Notes: generated from the letters alone by a model not told the origin. Counted from the stretch's first letter, positions 51,973-62,968 are shown. The stretch: DNA of 64,000 nucleotides from Histomonas meleagridis (GCA_020186115.1 WSYJ01000060.1:2294001-2358000); one strand, 5' to 3'. Made by a program: numbers and translations.

Positions 51973-52326
51973 ATAAACATTTGTATATATACATTCATTT
52001 GTTAAAAAGAATTTATAATTTAAAATCTTTTAAACCTTTATTCCATCTTTCAAACTATTTGACTGCATTTTGCATAATAAATATTCTTAATGGAATCAAA
52101 ATGGATGTCCATATGCATATTTATATAATCACCCAATATAAATATTTATTAATTTGTTTCATTAATTTCGTAGTTTAATCATTGTACTTTGATTTCTCCC
52201 TCAAATGATTTAAAAACATTTGAATTTCTTAAGAAAAATTAATTTTTTATTTTAAATCAGCTTATGATTCATATTTCAAATAATAGTTTCGAAAAATCAA
52301 AAAAAAAAAATATAATAAAAAATATG
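51973..52326. other. Convergent intergenic region, no feature seen
   Basis: About 350 bp, AT-rich, between the LRR gene and the broken surface-protein gene. Nothing recognised. Confidence 0.5.
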
Positions 52327-53885
52327 TTATTTATATATTTCTAATAATATTATTTTTGCAAAATCTTCAGCAAATGGATCTTCTTCGCATTTAATTAATT
52401 TATTATTGTATAATGATTCTATTTCATTAGACCTTTCATCAATTTCTTCTTCGTTATTTTGTTTTTTGTTACGAATATGAACAAGAAAAATAATGAGTAA
52501 AGAAATCAATAAATCTAAAACAATTCCAACACAAATACCAATGATAAATGTTGTTGAAATATCAGATTTTATTTGTTGTTCATTTTGATTTATAATAGTA
52601 TAAAAATCAGAATAAAATGAGAAATAAGATGTATAAAAAACAACAGAATAATCAAAATAAATAATCATAGTATTGATGAATGTAACTGATCATTATTAGT
52701 ATTTATGGATTGCGTTTTAATAATAACTGTTTTTGTTATAGAATATGTGTAATATAATGAGATAGAATGAGTCAATGAATATAATGCATTTGATATAGTG
52801 AATGTGTTTGACTTAGAAAATGTATTTGTTTGGGCAAATGTATCTGATTTAGAAAATGTGCTTGATTTAGAATATGTATTTGACTTAGAATATGTATTTG
52901 ATTGTGAATATGTATTCGATTCGGTGAATGTTAATGTTGATGGTTCTTTCGTTATAAAGATATGTGATGTACCACTTAATATTCCATAGTTATCAATTGA
53001 TGCAACATGAACATAAAGATCTCCATCTTTAATATTTGTTATTGTTCCATTTGTTATTTGATCTTCATTTAAGTTTTCTTTTGTAATATTTGTAATTTCA
53101 ACATCATCAATAATGTAATAATATTCTTTGACAAATGTTGTAAGATTAAATTGTGTTAGTGCTGATTCATATGTAATTTCATTTGTTGTGTAACCTACAA
53201 CTTTATAATAAATTGTTGCGGTTTCATAATTATTACTCGTGTTGATTTCAATTGTTCTTCCTCCTTCAATTCTGGTAATATTTGGTGGATTTAGTTTTGG
53301 TGTTCAATTGAATTATCATATGCATATTGAAGTGATGTTCTTTGATATAAATAATAAATCGTATTCACAAGAAGTTGTCTTTCATATAATGTTGTGCTAC
53401 CGAACATATGTCCTGTTTGAATCATAGCTGTGTTTTTATATGTTGTTAAGTAATAATGCGGATTACTATATCTTGTTTCAGAATATCCATCAAGTGCCCA
53501 TTCGAAGTTTTCTGCTTCTGTAAAATTTCCGGAATTTTGGGAATTAGATTCACTTAATTCAACCCAAACATCACCAAATACAGCATTTGAACTTGTATGC
53601 GTTAAATTTATTGGTAAGGAAACATCAGATGGAATGTAGTATGTATAAGTAGTAACTAAACCACGATTAGTAACTTTCAAAATCATAAATTTCTCCATTA
53701 TATGTATAACTACCTCCTTCAACCCATGCTTTAAGAATAGCTGAAAGATGAAGTGTTTTGTTCTCTGTTGGTTGCGTTTTATATAAAATTAACCTCAGCT
53801 TCTGTGCTTGGATATACATTAAGTACCTTGATGTTTTTTGTGGTAGCAAAATCGAATAAACTGATTGGATGCTAATATAATTCAT
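52327..53885 (-). pseudogene. Broken surface-protein gene (type I membrane protein)
   Basis: Successive minus-strand frames give consecutive pieces of one protein. They are a start fragment at 53885-53667, a block at 53722-53291 (NFEWALDGYSETRY; GHMFGSTTLYERQLLVNTIY), a middle with TIYYKVVGYTTNEITY, Ser/Thr/Asn-rich repeats of the SNTYSKSNTF type, and finally a transmembrane helix (about 52480-52560) with a cytoplasmic tail containing CEEDPFAEDF. At least two frameshifts separate the pieces. The repeat region and tail closely match the intact gene at 56656-58563, so both belong to one surface family. The GHMFGSTTxxERQLLVN piece resembles extracellular domains of bacterial-type surface proteins. 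Confidence 0.7.
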
Positions 53886-54835
53886 TTCTTTGTGAATAAA
53901 CTTTATAATTTAAATTCTGATCTTTGGGATCCTGTCCAATCGAGTAAAACATGATTATCTTCGTATTTTACTTTAAGATTAATTTCGTTTGCTTTAATAA
54001 AAGATGTAAAAAAATAAAAATATTAAAAAACAATAGATTCGCTTATTCCCAAATGTATGAAAAGTTCTTTTAAGTGATATTGAACTACAATATTTGCTTA
54101 ACCCTCGCGAATGGAGGGCCATCTTTTTTGTTATGAAATTTTGAATGTGTAAAAACAGCAACGATTATTTTGAAGCCAAATTTAAAATTTTCTGAGTGAC
54201 GTTTGTTTGAAAAATTGGTGAAGTGAAATGAAAATGTTCTGTTAAAATAGCATTTTTTGAACTCAATCTTAATGGTAAAAGAAACTTATTTTGAATTGCA
54301 GAATTCTATAGAATTAATTAAAACAAATTTTGGTTGTCAACACATCTGGTTTTTATTTCATATTCTGTTTGTAATTGATGAATTTAATTAAATATATGAA
54401 AATATCATTTGATTTGATGGCCAGATTTTTTCCCTTTGTAAACACAAAGTATACAGATTTAAACATGTTGGTGACTTATTATGAATTATTAATGATTAAG
54501 AAAAACAATAAATGGGATTCTTCAGTCAGAATGTTGATTAATGAACACACACTCCTATTTTTTTTTACAAACCTACAAATAATTAAATGAAGAATACTAA
54601 ATAATTAAACGTCTTGTAAATAAAAATGTAAAGCTTATCAAATTAGAAGAGAGCAAAAGTCGAATTCATGATGGTTGTGAGTTTTGGAACTTCGTGTTCT
54701 GACATTTTTTTATTTCTTACAAATATTAATGACAATAAAAAGTTGATCAGGATTTGAAACAAATGTTTTCGCCAGAAAAAAATTGAATAAAAATAAATGG
54801 CAATTTTTTTCCTAGATACTCTTGATCAACTCCAG
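53886..54835. other. Intergenic region, no gene seen
   Basis: About 950 bp. CCCTC/GAGGG near 54103-54120 can form a small hairpin. Otherwise it is AT-rich, with short open frames (such as 54375-54590) that show no protein-like composition. Confidence 0.45.
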
Positions 54836-56026
54836 CACAACTCTTGAACACAATTTTGCAATAGAAATTGTACGATTGGTTGAAAACAATGCTGTCAATG
54901 ATTTAAAGAAATATGGAAAATTAGACCAAAGTTCCATATTCAAAATATCGTATTTTAAATTTTTAATATCAGAAATACCTCATTAAAAAAAGGAAAGCCT
55001 TTCACCCTCCCACCGGACAACCTAACTCTACTTCACATAGCTTCTTATACGGATTCACTTGAAGTTTTTGTATATCTTGAGTCTCAAAACTTTTCACTCA
55101 CCATTCTTTCAGCCGGTGGTTACCTTCCTCTCCACTATGCATGTGCCAACAGCTCTATTGAAGTTGTTGCCTATATTCTTCAAAAAGATCCACATCAAGC
55201 CGAATTTCTCCATCCCAACTTTAATTTCATATATCTCACCACACTTTCTGGGAATACCGACATACTTCAACTTTTATTTTCTTGTGGAGCAGATCTTACC
55301 GCAAATGCCAATAAACGAAATCATTCCATTATTGGCGCAATCAAAACCAAAAACTTTGAATGTCTCAAAATCCTTCTTGAAAAAGGCGTCAACATAGAAA
55401 GCGACACGACTCAATACACTCCATTAATGCAATCAATAATTAATTATAATAATTCATCAACTGTTCGACTCCTTTTAGATTATGGAGAAGATCCATCAGT
55501 CATTTTACCGAACGGTGATTGTGCTCTTAAACTTGCATGTTTTCATTCACGCGTATCGGATGTCGAAGCATTGTGCGAAAAACTCGACGAAGTCGACATC
55601 CCCGTCGAGATGCGGTATCCCTCAGCAGTCCATTGGATCTGCTCGTCGAAAAGCTCCCAGATTGCCGAGATCGTACTGAAGAAAGGAATTGATGTGAATC
55701 GGCTCGACGGTTATGGTCGTCAAGGGCCATTTTACCTTTTGGACACCGGCGATGAGGCGGAAGCTCTTTTGATTTTGGACCTATTGTTGGATAATGGGTA
55801 CGAAATCGATTTGAAATCATCCGGCGAAGTACAGACGACAATGCTTGGAGAGTTTGTGTGCGCCATACAAAAGGAAATGAGAGTTATTGAGTGGTTCTTG
55901 TTGCACGGAGCAAATATACATGAGGATGTGTATGGGAAGGAAATTGTGGACGTTGTGAAGGAAATGGGCGATAATGAAATGATCGAAATGTTCGGGAGAT
56001 ATCATCCTGATGAGTTTTGTGAATAA
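54836..56026 (+). pseudogene. Contiguous ankyrin-repeat gene, 5' end broken
   Basis: A plus-strand frame is open from about 54980 to TGA... TAA at 56026 with ankyrin repeats that run on without linkers: NLTLLHIASYTDSLEVFVYL, YLPLHYACANSSIEVVAYIL, TPLMQSIINYNNSSTVRLLL, then EIVLKKGIDVNRLDGYGR and IEWFLLHGANIHEDVYG. The first in-frame ATG is at 55427, in the middle of a repeat. An N-terminal piece (TTLEHNFAIEIVRLVENNAV) lies one base out of frame, ending at a run of seven A residues near 54985. GC content in the 3' half is clearly higher than in the linker-type arrays. Either a one-base indel has broken it or the start is undetected. Confidence 0.6.
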
Positions 56027-56655
56027 TGTAAAATAAAATAAATGTTTTTGCATGTTTTTAAATTTAAATAATTTTACTATTAATATGTTTAAAATTATTT
56101 GGACGCATTGAAAGTAATATACACGAAGAAGACCACTTTTACGGTGAAAAAAAATTAAAATTTGAATTTTGAGATATATATTTTTCATTTTTCATTAATT
56201 TTTAGTAGTAATTCACTAGTGTATAGTTATCATATATAGAATATAGATAAAAAAAGGATTTTTTAAAAATATGACCATTTAATGCCGATATTTGAACAAA
56301 TGTTTCGAGAATTTCTAGGTAGAAATATGTATTATAAGGTGTGTTATTATGGTTTATAAAGAAGTTTTTTTGCAAAATTTTGGATTCAATATTTATATTA
56401 ATGTACATTAATATTAAATAACCTAGTAATCAATAAACGCTTCATGAAGGTTAACTCAATTTTCAATAAAAAATATATTTTGACTATTATCTACAAGGGG
56501 ATATTGTTAGTGATTTTTTTTAAAGTTTTACAAAAACAAAAAGCACAATACTAAACATCAATGCTGGTAGAAAATAACGAGGTGACGTTTAATCAACCAT
56601 ACGAAAAATGAAACACATTTAGAACTTAGGATATTTTATTATATATTTGTCTTAT
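56027..56655. other. Convergent intergenic region, no feature seen
   Basis: About 630 bp, very AT-rich, between the 3' ends of the ankyrin gene and the surface-protein gene. I see no gene, repeat or RNA fold. Confidence 0.5.
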
Positions 56656-58563
56656 TTACATTTGCTCAATGAATTTCTCTTCTTTGAAATCATCTGCAAA
56701 AGGATCTTCCTCAATATTTGAGATTGATATTCCTGTTGTGCATGTGTTTGTGGTTTGGTTATCATCATTTTGTTGTTCTGAAATTTCGTTTTCAGCAAAT
56801 TCTTCTTTTTTATTTTTAATTCGTATTAATAATATTATAAGTAATGAAATTATAATAATAATAACAATAACACAAACGATTATTATGATAATTGTTATTT
56901 TGTTATCATTTGTTTGAAATTCATTGTTATAAATAAATGTAAAGAAGTTCGAATAATAAATATAATAAGTTGAATAAATAACAACAGTGTAATCGTAATA
57001 TATAAATTCTGTTTCAATAAAAATATTCGATGAATTAATTACAATTAGTGAAAGTGATTTTGTTTGTATTTCATAACAAGTAAATGAATATGTAAATGAT
57101 AATGTGACTGTTAATAGATATGAAAAAGATTTCGTTATATCATTTTGAAATGATTCAGTAAATGTATTAGATTTTGAAAATGTATTAATATTGAATGCAT
57201 GCGATTGAGAAAATGTATTTGACTGAGAATATGTGTGACTACATCTGAATGTATTTGAGTTGGAATATGTGTTGCTTCGACTGAATGTATGTGATGCTGA
57301 AAATGAAAGTGTTGGAATTGGTTTGCAATTTCCTTCTGCATATGATTTGAATACATTTAATACTCCAAAGTTACTATTGATATATGTTGGATATGTTATA
57401 ACTGTTGTTGTAACATTATAAAATGCATTTACTCCAATATTTGGTTCGTTAGTTCCATAATAATAAATGCATTCAAGTGCATTACAATTACCGAATGCTG
57501 AATCTCCAATTTCTTTTATTTCATACCCAAGAGTTAATATCATTAAGTTAGAACATAATGCAAATGCTGAACTACCAATCAGTATGACTGAATTTGGAAT
57601 TGTAATGTTTTTGATTGATGAACACAATGAAAATACTGAGCTACCAATAGTTGTAACATTTTCTCCAAAAATAATCGTTTCTAAATTAGAACATGATGAA
57701 AACGCATAATTCCCAATATCTGATATAGAATTACCAAAATTAACTGAAACAACTGAAGGCCATTCTGAAAATGCGCCACTTGGAATGAAATAAATTCCTT
57801 CACTGATATTTATAAATTTCGTGATAATTTTATATTGGTCAATTTCACTAAAATCATTTGTGTTTGTTATTGTTAATGTTAAGGTATCATCATAAAATAA
57901 TTGAAAAGAATTTATGAAAAATATAACAAAAATTATAACATTTTTATGTTTTTTCTTTTCGTTTGTTTTCAATTTGTAGTTGGTCAATAAAAATTTCTGT
58001 AGAAACAGTGGTTTTTTCTGAAAAAAATTGATATAAACCACCACAATCATCATTGAAAAAATAGCGGTTAAACGAACAAATGCATTGAATTTAAATGGTC
58101 GGTCTTTTTTATTGTTTTGCATCAACGAATAACAAAGAAATTCGTACTGGTTTAAAGATATATTCACATAATGCGTATTCAAAGGTTGTGTTGACGTGTT
58201 GTTTTCAATAAGCATACTCGTTATAAAGAATTCATTCTGTGCAATTGTAAAATTTGATTCTAGGAATTTTATTTTGTCATAAAAGAATTGAAGTACTTCT
58301 GGTGTACAGCTACTGTCAGTCAAGAAATTTAAAAATATACTTGTTTTAAAGAAAGTAGAAATAATGTGAAATATATCAAAATTAGCGCACTTAATTCCAA
58401 AGACTGGAACTTCTGCATTGTGTGTGTGAGTGAGACTTTCTTTGCTTAGGTTCTTTTTCATATTTGATATTTTTGTAGTTGTAAAAAATGGAATTCCTGG
58501 TATTATATCGGTTGTAAATTGCTTTGTTATGCCCGAAATGAACAGCAAACGAAGAATTTTCAT
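56656..58563 (-). CDS. BspA-like LRR surface protein with Ser/Thr repeats
   Basis: A 635-residue protein. Residues 1 to about 205 are a poorly recognised region with a hydrophobic helix near 175-195. A signal-like segment follows (NVIIFVIFFINSFQLFY). BspA-type LRRs (IPSGAFSEWPSVVSVNFG, then IGSSVFSLCSSIKNITIPNS and IGDSAFGNCNALECIYYYG) span about 255-395. Next come eight or more SxTFSxSxTY repeats (about 415-475), a transmembrane helix (near 555-580) and a tail with EEDPFADDF. BspA-like proteins are a large trichomonad surface family implicated in adhesion. The unusual N-terminal 205 residues may be a separate gene fused in frame, since the LRR part has its own signal-like sequence. Confidence 0.75.
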   Translation of the reverse strand: MKILRLLFISGITKQFTTDIIPGIPFFTTTKISNMKKNLSKESLTHTHNAEVPVFGIKCANFDIFHIISTFFKTSIFLNFLTDSSCTPEVLQFFYDKIKFLESNFTIAQNEFFITSMLIENNTSTQPLNTHYVNISLNQYEFLCYSLMQNNKKDRPFKFNAFVRLTAIFSMMIVVVYINFFQKKPLFLQKFLLTNYKLKTNEKKKHKNVIIFVIFFINSFQLFYDDTLTLTITNTNDFSEIDQYKIITKFINISEGIYFIPSGAFSEWPSVVSVNFGNSISDIGNYAFSSCSNLETIIFGENVTTIGSSVFSLCSSIKNITIPNSVILIGSSAFALCSNLMILTLGYEIKEIGDSAFGNCNALECIYYYGTNEPNIGVNAFYNVTTTVITYPTYINSNFGVLNVFKSYAEGNCKPIPTLSFSASHTFSRSNTYSNSNTFRCSHTYSQSNTFSQSHAFNINTFSKSNTFTESFQNDITKSFSYLLTVTLSFTYSFTCYEIQTKSLSLIVINSSNIFIETEFIYYDYTVVIYSTYYIYYSNFFTFIYNNEFQTNDNKITIIIIIVCVIVIIIIISLLIILLIRIKNKKEEFAENEISEQQNDDNQTTNTCTTGISISNIEEDPFADDFKEEKFIEQM

Positions 58564-60031
58564 GCTTCAAGATCTAATATAGTTGAAGGCCTTTACCAAA
58601 TACACATCGGCCAATACAAAAGTTAAAAATCACACGGTTATTATGGAAAAAATTTGTTTCTTTTTTGAAGTTTTTCAATATAACCTAAAATTTGTTTGTT
58701 TCAATATTTAAAGACACCAGAAAAGGATAATACATTTAATGCTTGCAAGGCCACTTTTAATTAATATATTGAATGAATGTGTTAGAGTTGAGTTTGCTGA
58801 TTAAAATGATATATTTTTGTTGTTGCTAAGCACTTTTTATAGTATTGAATTTCATGATTTTGAAGAGATATGCGTTCAATTCTTTTTATTTGATTTATTT
58901 TGTGTGCTGTTAGGGATCACAGTTAATATAGAAGTAATAAGATATGAAGTTTGTGATAAAACTTTATATCACAAAAAGATATTGATAACATTATAAATAA
59001 CGAAAAACATTCTTAACAATAATAATAATCAGCAACTTATTAATTTTATGAAAGAATACAAATCCAATGAACTTAATAATATTATAACTATTATCATTTG
59101 TAACATAACAATAATGTGTAGGGAGATATTCATGAAAGAAATCAAAGTTGGAGATAAAGTTAGAGTTAGAGAAGAAAGTATATGGCTAAAACATGAATTG
59201 GGATAACTGGGTATACAATGCTGTTTTCGAAGCAGGATAAATTTCTGGTGAAAGAGTGGGCATTTATCATAATGGCTGAAGAGGTCCAATTTCCAAAAAT
59301 GATCTTTTTTAACCTTAAAAAATTAACTAAAAGATCCTTTGATATCAAAATATATATATTTGATTTATTATTTTGTAAAACAAACTTATCCAAATTTGAA
59401 ACAAGTTTAAAAATATGAGAAATTTTGGGCTTTGCTTGTTAACCATTTCGAAAAGTTTATTTCAAATATTTGAAACAAAATATTTTGCATTGAGAAATCA
59501 CATAGAAAACATTAAATAGATGACGTTTAAATTATCGCTGTTGTAAAAAAAGAGAAAGCTGAAAAAGGTAACACGATATTTGATCCAAAAACATATCGAT
59601 TTGAATTCGTGCAATCGATTCCTACAAATATATGCAAATAATTGCTCCGGTAAGAACTAATGATATTTTACATTCTACAAACCAATAACAATCATATGAT
59701 TAATTTAATTCTATAAGAAAAATGAATTAATAAAATAAAAACTAAGTTTCAAATATTTCTGTATTAACTTCAATATAATAATTTTTTGAGATTGAAAATT
59801 TGATTATATTTCCATTGTATTTCCTCACCCAGATCCCAATAAAATATATTGCTTCATATGTAGTAATTTTATTACTTAAGGAAAATTGTGATTTCTTGAA
59901 CGAACTCGTGATTAGTTGTCTTCTTTGTGATCCAGTGGTTTGAACGTTTTTTGACCCCCCCTGAAATAGGTTTACAATTTCCCGCCACTTTTTCAAAAAT
60001 CAAAGGCTTTAATTTGCCAAACGCTTCCTAC
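58564..60031. other. 1.4-kb intergenic region with a degenerate coding trace
   Basis: The DNA is AT-rich. At about 59130-59290 the plus strand reads MKEIKVGDKVRVREESIWLKHELG followed by fragments with stops (GIYHNG, RGPISKNDLF). That looks like a decayed small domain of unknown origin. The open frame of the PHD gene extends from GTG 59927, but its ATG is at 60032; 59950-60030 contains TTTCCCGCCA, which recalls an E2F-like site. Confidence 0.35.
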
Positions 60032-61750
60032 ATGAATGAAATAATAGAAAAACATACCGACCCAGTTGCCATAGAATCAGATATTACAATACAAACTGTA
60101 CAAAATATAGAAAAAGCAAACGAAAATGACACAAATAATTTATCAAACCAGTCAAAAGAGGAAAATATTACTGAACAAAACACAACAAAAGAATCCAATA
60201 AGTCAATGGGATCAATTCAGTTTGGTGAAATTTCGCATTTATCGTTTACTCAAAAATATGAAGAAAAAACAGAAGAACCAAATCAAAATAACCAAACTAA
60301 TTATCAGTCACCACTAAAGCCACCGGAACCAATATTTTATGATGATGGTGTCAATGAAAGATATGGAATCAGGTGTATTTGTAATGGTTCGACCAACGAA
60401 GGCCTTTTAATTCAATGCGATAAATGTGGATATTGGATTCATGGAATTTGTGTGTGCATTGGCAAACCAAAGAATGAACCATATTATTGTCCATTTTGTC
60501 AAGATCAAGTTATTCGATGTCGTTGTCGCAAAAACATGAAATACAACATTCCACTTATACAGTGTACCAAATGTAAATTTTGGGTTCATAAGTACTGCGA
60601 AAATCTTGGCTTTGGTCGTCAAGTTCATGATTTTGTTTGTACTAAATGTGGAGGCACTACATATAATTTTCCTGAAATCGAGCTCAAAAATCACACAATC
60701 CCGAATCAAATTGTCACTATTGATGTCGATCGTACATCTATTCTCTCACAGATTCCAGAAGGTCCATTTAAGAACATGATAATCAGCGACCTTGATAAAT
60801 CCGAGCTTGATTTCATCAAAACCATTGGCAAATACTTCAGCAACTTCATTGAAGTCCTTTTCAATCGCAATCACGAATTTTGGAAATGTTTCATTGACAC
60901 TTTTTATTCAATTTTCAAAATTGACAAGTCTACAATCCTATCGCTCATGGATTCATATGCCATTTCCTTTTTATATTCCAATTACACTCCCACATATTCC
61001 ACCTCACCAACCACATTTAATAACAGTGATTCTATTGAAGATTATTTAAGTACTGTTAATGCCCCAAATTATGATTTTGCACCACAATCAATTGAACTAT
61101 ATGTCAATGAAGAAAATAAAGTTTGTACTCCAATAGATTTAGATGATGGCCAATTTATAAGTGATTTGCCAGGTTTTCTTATGCATACGGATGAAGTCGA
61201 TGCAAATGATGGAATTCCATTATCATGTATTGCAATCATTAACTCCGATTTAATTATCGATCTAGACGAAAGCTCGTTTAACCTTGCTCATTTAATCTCC
61301 AGAAGTTTCCACTTTAATACAATTGCGAAATTATATAAAGTCAATAATCAAATCCGAGTTGGGCTATTTGCCACACATTTGAAAGGGCCATATGTTGAAG
61401 AAAAGAGCAAAAGCACGCATGCAATCATTTCTAAGTCACAGATCATTTTGCCTTTAGATGGCGAAATTCCATTTTTCTTGCCGAAAGTCGAATGGCGAGA
61501 ACGGAAAGTCAAGCAAAGGCATCGAAACACACAGCCACGAAAGCCAGTGAAACGAAAAGTCGAGAAGCAGCCGAAAAAACCTGAGGAGCCTCCGGTGGTG
61601 TTAAATCTTTTAAGCGCTTTCGTAAATGATATAATACCACCATTGCCTTATTCGTTGCTGACAGAACAGGAAATAGAACAAGAAAGACAAAAGTTGGGAA
61701 AAATTAGAACACGAGCACATAATAGAAAATTTTCCGCCGATGAAACATAA
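60032..61750 (+). CDS. Tandem PHD-finger chromatin protein
   Basis: A 572-residue protein starting MNEIIEKHTDPVAIES. After a polar N-terminus it has two adjacent zinc fingers, at about residues 113-160 and 163-210. The first is CICNGSTNEGLLIQCDKCGYWIHGICV, ending CPFC. The second begins CRCRKNMKYNIPLIQC and reads on to CTKCKFWVHKYC and CTKCG. Both have the Cys4-His-Cys3 spacing. Such pairs read histone H3 tails. Residues 380-500 include IRVGLFATHLKGPYVEE and ILPLDGEIPFF, faintly like the beginning of a SET domain in SET3/MLL5-type proteins, but the catalytic core is not visible. The end is basic (KVKQRHRNTQPRKPVKRK). Confidence 0.8.
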   Translation: MNEIIEKHTDPVAIESDITIQTVQNIEKANENDTNNLSNQSKEENITEQNTTKESNKSMGSIQFGEISHLSFTQKYEEKTEEPNQNNQTNYQSPLKPPEPIFYDDGVNERYGIRCICNGSTNEGLLIQCDKCGYWIHGICVCIGKPKNEPYYCPFCQDQVIRCRCRKNMKYNIPLIQCTKCKFWVHKYCENLGFGRQVHDFVCTKCGGTTYNFPEIELKNHTIPNQIVTIDVDRTSILSQIPEGPFKNMIISDLDKSELDFIKTIGKYFSNFIEVLFNRNHEFWKCFIDTFYSIFKIDKSTILSLMDSYAISFLYSNYTPTYSTSPTTFNNSDSIEDYLSTVNAPNYDFAPQSIELYVNEENKVCTPIDLDDGQFISDLPGFLMHTDEVDANDGIPLSCIAIINSDLIIDLDESSFNLAHLISRSFHFNTIAKLYKVNNQIRVGLFATHLKGPYVEEKSKSTHAIISKSQIILPLDGEIPFFLPKVEWRERKVKQRHRNTQPRKPVKRKVEKQPKKPEEPPVVLNLLSAFVNDIIPPLPYSLLTEQEIEQERQKLGKIRTRAHNRKFSADET

Positions 61751-62371
61751 AATGTTTTTGATGATTTCTTATTATTAAACATTATTTGAATTGAATAAAT
61801 GTATTTTAAAAAAACAATTTTTTGATTTTAATGAGTTTTTTATTGAATTCAAAACACAATGTTTATTAATGATTTATTCTCAAAAATATAAATTTACATC
61901 CAAGTCTCTTGTTTAAAAAAAGAAAAATATCTTCTCCATTGTTATCGTTTCCTTCGATATCAGATGCATATAAGAGAGGAGCTTCAAACGATTTAAATGT
62001 TTTCTAAATATTATTATGAATTCATAAATTTTGTAAATAATTTAATGTTATTTTCATAAACCATTAGTTCCGTGTTTTATTCTAAAAACCCCAGAAGAAA
62101 AATTATGTTCATTAGAGGAAAAGAATTAATATATTTTATCCAATTTTGTCCATCTCAAATTCAAAGAAGTAAACAAGAATATGAAAATTTAAGGCACTGC
62201 CACATCAAAACTTAGAAAATTTACATAAAGATTGCAATAGTTTTACAGTAATGCCGTTATATGATATTTAATTCAAAAATTAAAATAAATGAAAAAATGC
62301 ATTTAAACATAAAAAATCAGTCATTAAAATATTTTATTTCTTAATTACAAATATTTACTTGTTAAACATTT
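61751..62371. other. Convergent region with an ankyrin relic
   Basis: About 620 bp between the PHD gene and the Rho-like gene. Apart from the degenerate ankyrin unit at about 61930-62015 it is AT-rich and empty. Confidence 0.5.
61930..62015 (-). pseudogene. Solitary degenerate ankyrin unit
   Basis: On the minus strand, FEAPLLYASDIEGNDNNGED matches the beginning of an array-type core (TALLYASxxGN). It is preceded by linker-like sequence AATATTATTTAGAAAACATT. The rest of the core is lost. A single-unit footprint of the array family outside any array. Confidence 0.45.
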
Positions 62372-62968
62372 TTACGAGAACATACAAACTTCTTTATTTT
62401 TTCTGGTTTTTTTTTTAACCTTATCAGATTTGTCCAAAAAAACTTTAGCTGCTAGTTCGAAAACTGCATCCAAGTTGTATAGGATTTTAGAAGAACATTC
62501 AACATAACCAGAAACCCCAATATTTTTCGATTCTTCTTCTCCCCTTTCTGTTCGAATTGGTTCTTCAATTCCACGATATTTATAGGGGTCATTTAAGTAT
62601 TCATCTCTTAAGTCAGATTTTAATCCAACCAAAATGAAATTGATTGTAGAACAATAAACAGAAATGTCTGGAATGTATTTGCTTTTAATTGATTTCAAAG
62701 AAGTTGGATCAACTAGAGAGAAACAAAGTAAAAAAATATCGGTTTTTGGATAATCCAGGCAACGAAAATGCATCCATTGATAATCACTACCCCGACTGGT
62801 AATAGTCATATTGATATTGTAATTATTTATTGAAAAACTCTTATTATATTCTTCTTCAAATATCATTGGAACATATTCTCTTGGAAAAGTACCTTGCATG
62901 TAAGTTGTGAACAGGCTTGATTTACCAACTCCCCCATCTCCCAAAAGAAGTGCTCTGCAATCCAACAT
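62372..62968 (-). CDS. Divergent Rho/Rac-family GTPase with degenerate G3
   Basis: A 198-residue protein. The P-loop GDGGVGKSS (residues 10-18), the effector region REYVPMIFEEEY, G4 GLKSDLRDEY in place of TKxDLR, G5 ECSSK, a Rho-type insert (EYLNDPYKYRGIEEPIRTER) and a basic tail ending CMFS (CAAX box) all support a Rho-type protein. The G3 motif, normally DTAGQE, is replaced by TSRGSDYQ, so the catalytic Gln and magnesium-coordinating Asp are missing. It may bind nucleotide weakly or act as a constitutive scaffold at the membrane. It is head to head with AMMECR1, with about 120 bp between the starts. Confidence 0.82.
   Translation of the reverse strand: MLDCRALLLGDGGVGKSSLFTTYMQGTFPREYVPMIFEEEYNKSFSINNYNINMTITSRGSDYQWMHFRCLDYPKTDIFLLCFSLVDPTSLKSIKSKYIPDISVYCSTINFILVGLKSDLRDEYLNDPYKYRGIEEPIRTERGEEESKNIGVSGYVECSSKILYNLDAVFELAAKVFLDKSDKVKKKTRKNKEVCMFS

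Noticed and set aside
52798-52989. Plus-strand repeat protein with Asp-Leu-Glu-Tyr-Val-Phe repeats
   Set aside because: It is the antisense of the Ser/Asn/Thr repeat stalk of the broken surface gene.
58780-58800. Second trichomonad intron 3' end at the reverse of TGTGTTAGAG
   Set aside because: The motif is incomplete (no ACTAAC followed by AG), there is no partner GTATGT and no flanking coding frame.
59029-59420. Small membrane protein frames on both strands
   Set aside because: Short, overlapping and AT-driven. The only coding trace here is a decayed plus-strand fragment with stops.
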